Source: Oscillospiraceae bacterium
Lineage (GTDB): Bacteria; Bacillota; Clostridia; Oscillospirales; Oscillospiraceae
Direction: 5' to 3'
Length of the DNA stretch: 64,000 nt
Assembly: GCA_902778275.1 (NCBI GenBank)
Contig: CACYXE010000004.1
Coordinates: forward strand, 22,127-86,126
Positions 41,499-49,098 of the stretch are shown here, in pieces; the first letter of the stretch is position 1, and the number at the start of each line of letters is the position of its first letter. The notes below the pieces were generated by a model that did no database searches, was not told where the DNA came from, and saw nothing but the letters and a program-made list of their open reading frames with translations. The position numbers were made by a program, and so were the translations under genes.

Positions 41499-42398
41499 AT
41501 GACAGAAGCGGAACTGGTAAAGAAACGGCAGGAGCTGGTGCACCATATGTTCTCCAGCACCGGGGATGAATTTGTCCGCATCGTGCTGGAAAACTGCCGC
41601 GGAGGCGGCAGCGCCCTGAGCCCGGAGATGGCCGAGCGGATGAACGCGGAGGAATTCGACTGGAACGGCTTCCAGTGGTTCAAGTTCCACATCGGCGAGC
41701 CCAGGGGCAAGACCCGGAAGATCCTGTACCTCCACGGCGGCGGCTGGGTGATGAACTCGGGACTGGCCCAATTCGCCTTTGCGGAATATCTGGCGCGGGA
41801 GACCGGGGCTGAGATCTGGTTCCCGGAGTACCCCATTATCCCGGAGCATAACGGCAAGGAGGCCCTGGACATGTCCATGGCCCTGTACCGGGACATGCTC
41901 AAGGAGTGCCCCGGCGAGGCCATCGCCCTGGGCGGCGACTCCGCCGGCGGCGGCCTGGCTGTGTCAGTGGCGCTGCAGATCAAGGCGGAGGGCCTTCCGC
42001 AGCCCAACAATCTGTTCCTGATCTCTCCCGGCTGCAACTGCGGCGGCACGCCCCGCAACGACGAGGAGCAGGACTATGAAAACCTGCTGCTGGAGCGGGA
42101 TCCCATTGTCTCCACCCGGGCCTTTCCCACGGCGCTGAAGCTGTGGAGCGGTCCGCTGGAGACGGACGACTGGCGCGTCAACCCCATGACCGGCGATTTG
42201 AAGGGCCTGCCGCCCATGCTGGTCTTTGCCGGCGGCCACGAGGCCATGGAGATGGGCATCCGCCAGTTTGTGGAGGAGGCCATCCGCCAGGACGAGGACG
42301 TGGTCTATTATGTGAAAAACGGCGAGGGCCACGCCTACGTCATGTACTACGATTATGCGGTAGAGGAGAGAAAGCTGATCGTCAGCCGCCTGCTGTAA
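41499..42398 (+). CDS. Alpha/beta hydrolase, hormone-sensitive-lipase/acetyl-esterase family
   Basis: 299 residues. The HSL-family oxyanion motif YLHGGGWVMNSG and nucleophile GDSAGGGLAV are clear; the acid falls in the AGGHEAMEMG region (Asp replaced by His-Glu, an odd feature) and the base in GEGHAYVMYY. It is a carboxylesterase-like enzyme for short acyl groups, substrate unknown. ATG 41499 is preceded by GGAGGG. Monocistronic, closed by a 15-bp hairpin. Confidence 0.8.
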   Translation: MTEAELVKKRQELVHHMFSSTGDEFVRIVLENCRGGGSALSPEMAERMNAEEFDWNGFQWFKFHIGEPRGKTRKILYLHGGGWVMNSGLAQFAFAEYLARETGAEIWFPEYPIIPEHNGKEALDMSMALYRDMLKECPGEAIALGGDSAGGGLAVSVALQIKAEGLPQPNNLFLISPGCNCGGTPRNDEEQDYENLLLERDPIVSTRAFPTALKLWSGPLETDDWRVNPMTGDLKGLPPMLVFAGGHEAMEMGIRQFVEEAIRQDEDVVYYVKNGEGHAYVMYYDYAVEERKLIVSRLL

Positions 42399-42465
42399 GC
42401 AGATTGGGCAGCTCTCCTGACCGCAGCGGTCAGATCACAGCAAAACACATGTGACCACGCATGGG

Positions 42466-42503
42466 AAAACGTGAAGGGGGATGGGATCCCCCCTTCACGT
42501 TTT
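42466..42503 (+). terminator. Terminator of the esterase gene
   Basis: 15-bp stem (42466-42480 with 42489-42503) ending in GTTTTCTTT. Confidence 0.8.
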
Positions 42504-42508
42504 CTTTC

Positions 42509-42547
42509 ACACGAAGCGGAAACTTCCCGGAAGTTTCCGCTTCGTGT
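42509..42547. repeat. 19-bp palindrome directly upstream of the spoIIQ promoter
   Basis: Arms 42509-42527 and 42529-42547 are exact complements with a single central base. The last bases overlap the GTATA element of the candidate sigma-F promoter. It could be a regulator-binding site or a second terminator arm. Confidence 0.7.
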
Positions 42548-42575
42548 ATAATTGTTTTCTCCGCAGGCAAAAATA
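42546..42575 (+). promoter_or_regulatory. Sigma-F-type promoter of spoIIQ
   Basis: GTATA at 42546-42550, exactly 15 bases, then GGCAAAAATA at 42566-42575. This fits the forespore sigma-F consensus (GYATA, 15 bp, GGNNANANTR) at every defined position, and spoIIQ is a classic sigma-F gene. Confidence 0.65.
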
Positions 42576-42609
42576 GGGATGCAATCCTATTTTTTACGGA
42601 GGTACAATT

Positions 42610-43350
42610 ATGAACAGCAAGAGCTCCGGCGGAAGGCTGGAGGGATTTTTCACCGGGAAGGGCTTCTACATCGTGTTGTTCCTGTGCGCGGCGGTGATCG
42701 GCGTGTCCGCCTGGATGTTGGCGGCGGGAGACCGCAGCATGGCGGAGGATATCCGGGACATGAACCAGGTCAGCCGGGACAATCACCGGGTGGAGACGGT
42801 GATCGTCCCGGCCCAGGAGCAGGCGCCCTCCATGCGGGAGGCGGCCGCACCCGCGGCAGAAGAGGAACTGGCGGAGACTATGGCCGAGCCGGAGGACACC
42901 CAGGTCTGGCGGGAGGAGCCGGCCCCGGCGCCGGAGATCCCGGCCATTTATGCCTGGCCCGTCAGCGGCGAGCTGGACAGGGGACACAGTCTGGAGGTCC
43001 TGGATTATGACGTGACCATGCGCGACTGGCGCACCCACGCAGGCGTGGATATCGAGGCGCCCCTGGGCACCACCGTCACTGCCGCCCACGCGGGCACGGT
43101 GGAGAGCGTGCGCAGCGACGATCTTCTGGGCACGGTGGTCACCGTCTCCCACGGAGACGGGGTACAGACGGTCTACGCCAATCTGGAGAGCGCGCCCGCG
43201 GTCAGCCCCGGCGACTGGGTGGAGCCCGGCTCTGTGATCGGCGCGGTGGGCGACACCGCCCTGTGCGAGGTGGGCCAGACCAGCCATCTGCACTTTGCCA
43301 TCCAGGTCAACGGTGTCAGTGAGGATCCGCTGGCCTACCTGCCCGCGTGA
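42610..43350 (+). CDS. spoIIQ: SpoIIQ-like M23 (LytM) protein
   Basis: 246 residues: a short cytoplasmic tail, one membrane helix (about 19-38), a roughly 60-residue Pro/Ala/Glu-rich linker and a C-terminal LytM/M23 domain. Zinc ligands are preserved (HAGVDIEAP, a HxxxD, and HLHFAIQ, a HxH), as in clostridial SpoIIQ, whereas the Bacillus form lost one. SpoIIQ joins SpoIIIAH to bridge forespore and mother cell. A matching sigma-F promoter stands upstream, which supports SpoIIQ over a vegetative peptidase. GGAGG precedes the ATG. Confidence 0.82.
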   Translation: MNSKSSGGRLEGFFTGKGFYIVLFLCAAVIGVSAWMLAAGDRSMAEDIRDMNQVSRDNHRVETVIVPAQEQAPSMREAAAPAAEEELAETMAEPEDTQVWREEPAPAPEIPAIYAWPVSGELDRGHSLEVLDYDVTMRDWRTHAGVDIEAPLGTTVTAAHAGTVESVRSDDLLGTVVTVSHGDGVQTVYANLESAPAVSPGDWVEPGSVIGAVGDTALCEVGQTSHLHFAIQVNGVSEDPLAYLPA

Positions 43351-43355
43351 ACAGG

Positions 43356-43380
43356 GGCCCGGCATCTGGGATGCCGGGCC
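43356..43380 (+). terminator. Terminator of spoIIQ
   Basis: 10-bp stem GGCCCGGCAT / ATGCCGGGCC, 5-base loop, then GCTTTT. Confidence 0.8.
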
Positions 43381-43472
43381 GCTTTTACGCTTCGGAACGG
43401 ATTGACAGGACGGGAAAAAGTATATAGAATATCGGCAGCGATCAAACAAATCCATTGAGAACGAGGAACGGA

Positions 43473-44528
43473 ATGAATAACACTGAACTGCGCTCCGAAG
43501 TCCTGGAGACGGCAGACGCCGCGGTCACGCCCAGGAAGAAAGAGCTTTATGCCCTGCCTCTGTCCGCCATTTTGATCATTTTCGTCCTGCTTGGGCTTTT
43601 GCTGGCAGCCTGTATCGTCAACGCCCTTACCATCGGCCGCCTGCAGGAGCGCACCGAAGCGCTGGAAAACCAGCTGCTTCTGGCGGAGGGCGAGCTGGCG
43701 GAAGCCCAGGGGCGCCTGGAAATTGCTCAGGCGGCCGCGGATGAGGCCGACTCCAAGGTAGCAGCTGCGCCGGTGAACTATGATGAGATCCTCCGGGCGG
43801 TGGCACACCGGGGCTTTTCCGCCGCGGCGCCGGAAAATACGCTCCCGGCTTTTCGGCTGGCAAAAGAGAGAGGCTTCTCCTATGTGGAGACAGACGTGCA
43901 GTTTACCGCCGACGGCTACGCGGTCTGCCTGCACGACCAGTATATCGACCGGGTGAGCAACGGCAGCGGGACCATCGATTCCATGAGCCTGGAAGAAGTG
44001 CGTCAGTACGACTTCGGCGCGTGGAAGGGAGCGGACTACGCAGGGACCCGGATCCCCACCCTGGAAGAGTTTCTGGAGCTGTGCCGGAACCTGGAGCTGC
44101 ACCCGTATATCGAGATGAAGCCGGAGACCGTGACGGGCGAGGTCCGGGCCAGACAGCTGGCGCAGATCGTGGAAGCCTGCGGCATGAAGGGCAAGGTCAC
44201 ATGGATCTCGTTTTCTCATTACCTGCTTTCCGTGATGCGGGACTGCGATCCGGAAGCGCCGCTGGGCTATCTGGTGGACGATGCGGATGTAAACGCGGTG
44301 GCGATGGCCAACACCCTGCGAAACGGGCACAATCGGGTGTTCCTGGACGCCGGCTCCTATACCGACGAGTTGTGTCAGATCTGCGCGGACAACGATATGC
44401 CGCTGGAGATCTGGACAGTGGACAAAGAGGAGCAGATCCTGAACCTGAATCCCTATATTACCGGCGTCACCAGCAATCGTCTGCTGGCTGGGAAAGTGCG
44501 GTATGAGGCTTACATGGGCCGGGACTGA
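43473..44528 (+). CDS. Membrane-anchored glycerophosphodiester phosphodiesterase
   Basis: 351 residues: one membrane helix (about 28-52), a coiled-coil-like stretch (55-95, ERTEALENQLLLAEGELAEA) and a GDPD domain. Catalytic motifs: AHRGFSAAAPENTLPAF, VETDVQ, HDQYIDRVSNG and the metal ligand pair in YIEMKPE. It hydrolyses glycerophosphodiesters to glycerol-3-phosphate and an alcohol outside the cell. The extracellular location and the coiled coil suggest oligomerisation at the membrane. The start ATG 43473 follows AGGAACGG. Confidence 0.88.
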   Translation: MNNTELRSEVLETADAAVTPRKKELYALPLSAILIIFVLLGLLLAACIVNALTIGRLQERTEALENQLLLAEGELAEAQGRLEIAQAAADEADSKVAAAPVNYDEILRAVAHRGFSAAAPENTLPAFRLAKERGFSYVETDVQFTADGYAVCLHDQYIDRVSNGSGTIDSMSLEEVRQYDFGAWKGADYAGTRIPTLEEFLELCRNLELHPYIEMKPETVTGEVRARQLAQIVEACGMKGKVTWISFSHYLLSVMRDCDPEAPLGYLVDDADVNAVAMANTLRNGHNRVFLDAGSYTDELCQICADNDMPLEIWTVDKEEQILNLNPYITGVTSNRLLAGKVRYEAYMGRD

Positions 44529-44638
44529 ACATAGAAAAAACGCCGGGGCGGGGTCTTCCCGCTCCGGCTTCGTTACACAGAAAACCGGGGCTGCCGTTTT
44601 GGCAGACCCGGTTTGTGTTCTATGGGGAAAGATGCTGC

Positions 44639-44806
44639 TTAAATGTACTGATTGTGCTCCATCCGATCGTACCACTTTTCCAGGAACGGGGCAAGCAGGG
44701 CGGTGGCCTTCATATCCAGATTGAAGAAGTAGATGGTGAAGGTGACCACGAAGAAACCCAGAACGGCCCCCAGAAGGATCAGGGGAATTTTAGCGATTTT
44801 CGACAT
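44639..44806 (-). CDS. Small single-pass membrane protein
   Basis: 55 residues with one strongly hydrophobic helix (residues 6-27) and a C-terminal amphipathic stretch (KATALLAPFLEKWYDRM). It starts 17 bases after the stop of the 2-hydroxyacyl-CoA dehydratase-like gene, with GGAG before the ATG 44806, so it belongs to that operon. No family was recognised. It could anchor or regulate the dehydratase-like pair at the membrane. Confidence 0.6.
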   Translation of the reverse strand: MSKIAKIPLILLGAVLGFFVVTFTIYFFNLDMKATALLAPFLEKWYDRMEHNQYI

Positions 44807-44823
44807 GTTGTCCGGCTCCTTTC

Positions 44824-46422
44824 TCAATATGCCTCGTTGTCAGGAATGATCTCCAGCGAGGGATCCAGCGGCTCCTCGCGCATGACGGTGCGCATGTAGG
44901 AGTTGACCTGGTCGCGGATGGCCTGACGGGTGAAGACGCGGGGATCGCACAGGTCGTGGGAGACCCACATAATATGGATGCCGCGGGCGCGGGCCTGCTC
45001 CTCAAACTGGCCGTGCATGCCGGTCAGAGCCTTGCAGGACATATGCTCCCACATCATGACGATGTCGGCGTTCATCTGCTCGCACAGCTCCCACAGATCG
45101 TCCACCAGGACCTTGAAGCCGCCGTGGGTGTGGTTGCGCATGATCATTTCCATGTTCAGCATGGCCATGTCGCGGTAGGCCTGCTCCCGGTTTTCGGGGG
45201 TGTCCACTTCGGCGATCATGTCGGTGTTGATCACGGAGAGCATGTCGGTCAGCGGCATCACGCCCCAGCACTGGACCATCCAGTAGAGCATGTCGATCAC
45301 GTACTGCGGCTGCACGCCCCAGACGATGGCCCGGTGGCGGTACTCCTTGGCGTACATGCGCTTGTTCTCATAACCCTTCTGGGCCAGGGCCAGCAGCTTG
45401 TGGTCGATGGTCACGAAGTCCGCGTTGCGGCCGGAGTTGCCCATGTAGTTGGTGTCATTGTACAGGCTGAAGGCGGCGCCGAAGAACTGGGGATAGGGTG
45501 TGGAGTTGATCTCCATCTGGGCGATGCGGCAGCGGGTGGCGTCATTGACGCGCCTGGCGGCGGTGAAATAGGTGTCCCAATTCCACTTCTCGCCGGTGTG
45601 CTTCTCCACAAATTCGATGGCGTTCTTGATCTCCTGGGCGGCGTACTCCAGTACGTCCGGCTCCTTATGCCGCAGCGGGGTGGCCAGCTGGTAGGTGGGG
45701 ATGCCGTACTCCCGCTCCAGGCGCTTGGCGATGATGCCGTTGCCCATCAGGGAACCGTCGCAGGTGGTGTTGTTCTGCACGGCGCAGCAGCCCAGCACGC
45801 AGAAGTCGTCTTCGATGGAGATACCGGCCTCGGCCTCGGGCATGGGGCACACGTCGCCGGGGATGCCGTACTGCTGGGCGATATCCAGATAGTGCATGAC
45901 GTTGAACTGGTGGAAGATATTGGAGGCAAACATGGTAGGCACCTCGCGCAGGATGGTGTGCACCTTGTCGGTGTCGAAGCCCATCATGAAGGTGACCATG
46001 GAGTTCTCGTCGGTGATCACGCACTTGCCGGAATAGGCCTTGTCGTTGCCCACCCGGCGGTCGCCCCGGAAGCAGTTGGCGATGGCCTGGGTCACGTCGG
46101 CGATCACAAAGTTGAAGGAGGTGTGGGCGATGCGCAGCGCCTCATCGCGCAGGCCGATGGTGAACTTGTCCATGCCGTGGGGCACGAAGAGATAGCTCAT
46201 CATCCAGCGATAGCGGAAGAAGCCCTTGATGTTGCGCGGGACCACGATGAACCGGGCCAACACAAAAATCAGATACAGCCAGCGGGTGTAATCGTAGAAG
46301 GTGTCCTTGACGCCGCGCCACTCACGGCGGGCACGGACCTTCAGGTTTTCGTTGTAGATCTTGCCGGGCGACTGCTCGCCGGCGCGCTTGACGGGATTTA
46401 CGACTTTTTCAACGGTCTTCAT
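44824..46422 (-). CDS. 2-Hydroxyacyl-CoA dehydratase / HgdB-like protein, long form
   Basis: 532 residues. The central and C-terminal parts look like the BcrC/BadD/HgdB family: FHQFNVMHYLDIAQQYGIPGD, DFCVLGCCAVQNNTTCDGSL (Cys-rich, possible Fe-S ligands), EVDTPENREQAYRD and VLVDDLWELCEQMNADIVMM. A roughly 130-residue N-terminal extension with a hydrophobic segment near 47-62 is atypical. Family members dehydrate 2-hydroxyacyl-CoA or reduce aromatic CoA thioesters with low-potential electrons, but need an ATP-dependent activator that is missing here. It overlaps the upstream partner gene by 4 bases. Confidence 0.7.
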   Translation of the reverse strand: MKTVEKVVNPVKRAGEQSPGKIYNENLKVRARREWRGVKDTFYDYTRWLYLIFVLARFIVVPRNIKGFFRYRWMMSYLFVPHGMDKFTIGLRDEALRIAHTSFNFVIADVTQAIANCFRGDRRVGNDKAYSGKCVITDENSMVTFMMGFDTDKVHTILREVPTMFASNIFHQFNVMHYLDIAQQYGIPGDVCPMPEAEAGISIEDDFCVLGCCAVQNNTTCDGSLMGNGIIAKRLEREYGIPTYQLATPLRHKEPDVLEYAAQEIKNAIEFVEKHTGEKWNWDTYFTAARRVNDATRCRIAQMEINSTPYPQFFGAAFSLYNDTNYMGNSGRNADFVTIDHKLLALAQKGYENKRMYAKEYRHRAIVWGVQPQYVIDMLYWMVQCWGVMPLTDMLSVINTDMIAEVDTPENREQAYRDMAMLNMEMIMRNHTHGGFKVLVDDLWELCEQMNADIVMMWEHMSCKALTGMHGQFEEQARARGIHIMWVSHDLCDPRVFTRQAIRDQVNSYMRTVMREEPLDPSLEIIPDNEAY

Positions 46423-47618
46423 GCGTTCCCACCTCTCTGAATCTTCTTGATCTCCATGCTTTCCACGAAGGCCTGCACGCGGGTGCGCATCTGGCCGGAA
46501 GAGGAGGCGATGTTGTAAGGACGGTCAACGGACAGGACGGGGAAGCCATAGTCATGCTGCAGCATGGCCGAACCCAGGGTCCGCTCGTAGGCCCAGGGGT
46601 CGCAGAACTTGACCTGCTCGTAGATGACGCCGTCGGCGTTGTACTCCCTGGCAAGCTCGGCCACGTAGGCCTTGCGGCCGTAGACCTTCTCCTGGTTCAT
46701 CATGCGGGGACACTGGCAATTCTGGATGTAGTGGCGGCAGACCTGGGTCAGCGCGTCCTCCTCGTCGTTGAGCACGATAGGCACACGGCCGGGATAGGAG
46801 CCGAAACAGAAGCGGTCGCAGCAGACAAAGGCGCCCTGCTCCTCGATGAGCTTGACCAGGCCGGAGTCGTCCACCTCAGAGCCAACCAGAAGCACACGCA
46901 CGCGGGGCTCCTTGTCCTCGGGCTCTCTGGTCTTGAGCTCTTCCAGGGTCTCCTCCAGCTTGTCGATCAGCAGATACTTGGGACAGACGTAGGTGGCCAG
47001 GCACAGCACATGGAACTCGTAGCCGGTGATCCGGGGCTTCTGCTCCTTGCGGAATTCCCCAATGGCGCGGATCAGCTCGCAGATCCGGTTGTGGTCGGCC
47101 ACGGCCTTGCGGATGGCGGCGTCAGACACGTCGATGCCGTAGTTTTCCTGCAGGGGCTTGAGGATGTGGTTGGTGCACTGCAGCACAGACAGATCCACAT
47201 CGTTGGGAGTGTTCTTAAAGGCGATCTCCATATAGGAGTGGAAAAACCTGGGGTTATTCTTGCCCATGGTCTCCAACAGCTCCATATTCTCCACGGCGCG
47301 GTTGATCATGGTGCAGCCGTCCGGCGTGATGACACAGTCGGCGAAACTGAAGCCACCCTCGATGGCCCGCTCCAGCAGGGCCCGGCTCGGCTCGCACAGG
47401 AGGTTGGTCATGTAGTAGGTGGCGATGTCCAGGGAGCCGGTGTGCGGCGCGCTCAGACGGATGGAGCAGGTCCCATCCAGATTCAGCAAAGGCTCCGGAA
47501 CGTTCTCGCAGGTGTAGGCAATGCAGACCTTGCCGTCGGCCTTGGCCTGGGCGACCAGGGCGTTGTTGGCCTCCTGGAGAAGATTTTCAAAATAGAGCAG
47601 ATGCTTTAAGTCTCTCAT
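46419..47618 (-). CDS. 2-Hydroxyacyl-CoA dehydratase / HgdB-like protein, short form
   Basis: 399 residues of the same superfamily as its downstream neighbour. CTNHILKPLQENYGIDVSD, EPRVRVLLVGSEVDDSGL, LIEEQGAFVCCDRFCFGSYPG (Cys-rich), NCQCPRMMNQEKVYG and ADGVIYEQVKFCDPWAYER are the recognisable HgdB/BcrC-like blocks, the last with a Cys ligand. AGAGGG stands before ATG 47618. A candidate promoter with an internal palindrome lies upstream. Together the two subunits could form a heterodimeric enzyme; the substrate is unknown. Confidence 0.72.
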   Translation of the reverse strand: MRDLKHLLYFENLLQEANNALVAQAKADGKVCIAYTCENVPEPLLNLDGTCSIRLSAPHTGSLDIATYYMTNLLCEPSRALLERAIEGGFSFADCVITPDGCTMINRAVENMELLETMGKNNPRFFHSYMEIAFKNTPNDVDLSVLQCTNHILKPLQENYGIDVSDAAIRKAVADHNRICELIRAIGEFRKEQKPRITGYEFHVLCLATYVCPKYLLIDKLEETLEELKTREPEDKEPRVRVLLVGSEVDDSGLVKLIEEQGAFVCCDRFCFGSYPGRVPIVLNDEEDALTQVCRHYIQNCQCPRMMNQEKVYGRKAYVAELAREYNADGVIYEQVKFCDPWAYERTLGSAMLQHDYGFPVLSVDRPYNIASSSGQMRTRVQAFVESMEIKKIQRGGNA

Positions 47619-47659
47619 TCGATCCCTCTTTCCCAATTAAAGTAAGTTCCGACGTTATA

Positions 47660-47688
47660 ATTTTAGCAATTTGCCCAATTGAAATCAA
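47660..47688 (-). promoter_or_regulatory. Promoter with internal palindrome, dehydratase-like operon
   Basis: Minus-strand TTGATT (47688-47683), 17-bp spacer, TAAAAT (47665-47660). The spacer contains CAATT-N5-AATTG (47667-47681), a possible operator. The rest of this gap to 47867 is AT-rich and shows nothing else. Confidence 0.5.
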
Positions 47689-47867
47689 CACATTATCGTA
47701 TTTTTATCGTTTACGCCCTAAATCGATCCCGCGCTTTTGTGCAAATAGGAGAGAGGCAATTTTTGAGTGTCTAAACATTTCAAAAACATGAGACAAAAAA
47801 GCGGATGAGAGCTTTGCGCGGTGTAAAAACGGGGTCCGAAAAGCAGCCGGAGCGCTGCGATTCGGGC

Positions 47868-47896
47868 TTGCCCGAAGGCGCGGAAGAGGGTATAAT
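47868..47896 (+). promoter_or_regulatory. Sigma-A-like promoter of the aldo/keto reductase
   Basis: TTGCCC at 47868-47873, 17-bp spacer, TATAAT at 47891-47896; start codon at 47934. Confidence 0.65.
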
Positions 47897-47933
47897 AACA
47901 GGGAAAAACTGACAGGAAAAGGAGCGCTTTGTC

Positions 47934-49049
47934 ATGAAAAAACTCGGCTTTGGTCTGATGCGCCTGCCGCTCACCGATCCCAACGACGATGGCAGCATCG
48001 ACATGGAACAGATGAAACAGATGGTGGACGCCTTCCTGGAGAGGGGCTTTACCTATTTCGACACCGCCTGGATGTACTGCGGCGGAAAGAGCGAGGAAGC
48101 GGCCTGTGAGGCCCTGGTGTCCCGCCATCCCAGGGACAGCTTCACCCTGACCACCAAGCTGCCCGCCTACATGCTGAAAACGGAGGCGGACCGGGAGAAG
48201 CTGTTTTCCACCCAGCTGCGCCGGACCGGCGCGGGCTATTTTGACTATTACTGGCTGCATGACGTGAACGCCCACACCATCCAGACCTTTGACAAGCTCC
48301 GCTGCTGGGACTTTATTCGGGAGAAAAAGGAAGCGGGCCTGGTGCGGCACATCGGCTTTTCCTACCATGACGGGCCGGAACTGCTGGACAGGATCCTCAC
48401 GGATCACCCGGAGATCGAGTATGTGCAGCTGCAGCTGAACTATCTGGACTGGGACAGCGCCGGGGTCCAGAGCCGCAAGTGCTATGAGGTGGCTACCCGC
48501 CACGGCAGACCCGTCATCGTGATGGAGCCGGTCAAGGGCGGCACCCTGGCCAGAGTGCCGGAGCAGCTGGAGAAGATGTTCAGAGACCGGGAGCCGGACA
48601 TGTCGGTGCCCTCCTGGGCCATCCGCTTTGCCGCCAGCCAGGAAAACGTGATGGTGGTGCTCAGCGGCATGAGCAACATGGAGCAGCTGCTGGACAACAC
48701 AGGCTATATGCAGGATTTCAAGCCTCTGAATGAGGAGGAGCTGGGCCTGATGCGCGTGGCGGCGGATATCATCAACGGCAGCATCACCGTGCCCTGCACC
48801 GGCTGCTCCTACTGTACGGTCAACTGCCCCCGGCACATCGCGATCCCGCAGTACTTTTCCCTGTACAACGCGGACCTGCAGGAGGCGAAGGAAAAGGGCT
48901 GGACGCCCCAGCCGGGCTACTATGAGCACCTGACCCTGGAATTCGGCAAAGCCAGCGACTGCATCAAATGCGGCAAGTGCGAGTCCATGTGTCCCCAGCA
49001 TCTGCCCATCCGAAAGTATCTGGAGGATGTGGCGGCGCATTTTGAATAA
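47934..49049 (+). CDS. Aldo/keto reductase fused to a C-terminal [4Fe-4S] domain
   Basis: 371 residues. The N-terminal TIM barrel has KKLGFGLMRLPL, FDTAWMYCGGKSEE with the catalytic Asp and Tyr, KLPA with the Lys, and HDVNA with the His. The C terminus carries CTGCSYCTVNCPRHI and CIKCGKCESMCPQHLPIR, two ferredoxin-like cluster motifs of the clostridial AKR-ferredoxin fusion family. It may reduce carbonyls using a ferredoxin-type donor or regulate redox balance. AAAGGAG lies before ATG 47934. Confidence 0.88.
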   Translation: MKKLGFGLMRLPLTDPNDDGSIDMEQMKQMVDAFLERGFTYFDTAWMYCGGKSEEAACEALVSRHPRDSFTLTTKLPAYMLKTEADREKLFSTQLRRTGAGYFDYYWLHDVNAHTIQTFDKLRCWDFIREKKEAGLVRHIGFSYHDGPELLDRILTDHPEIEYVQLQLNYLDWDSAGVQSRKCYEVATRHGRPVIVMEPVKGGTLARVPEQLEKMFRDREPDMSVPSWAIRFAASQENVMVVLSGMSNMEQLLDNTGYMQDFKPLNEEELGLMRVAADIINGSITVPCTGCSYCTVNCPRHIAIPQYFSLYNADLQEAKEKGWTPQPGYYEHLTLEFGKASDCIKCGKCESMCPQHLPIRKYLEDVAAHFE

Positions 49050-49063
49050 ACCCGAAAAGTGAA

Positions 49064-49095
49064 AAAGAAGAACAGGCCGCGGCCTGTTCTTCTTT
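49064..49095. terminator. Bidirectional terminator
   Basis: 15-bp stem (49064-49078 with 49081-49095) extended by further pairing outward. It separates the aldo/keto reductase from the convergent secreted protein gene, whose stop lies inside the extension. Confidence 0.8.
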
Positions 49096-49098
49096 ACT

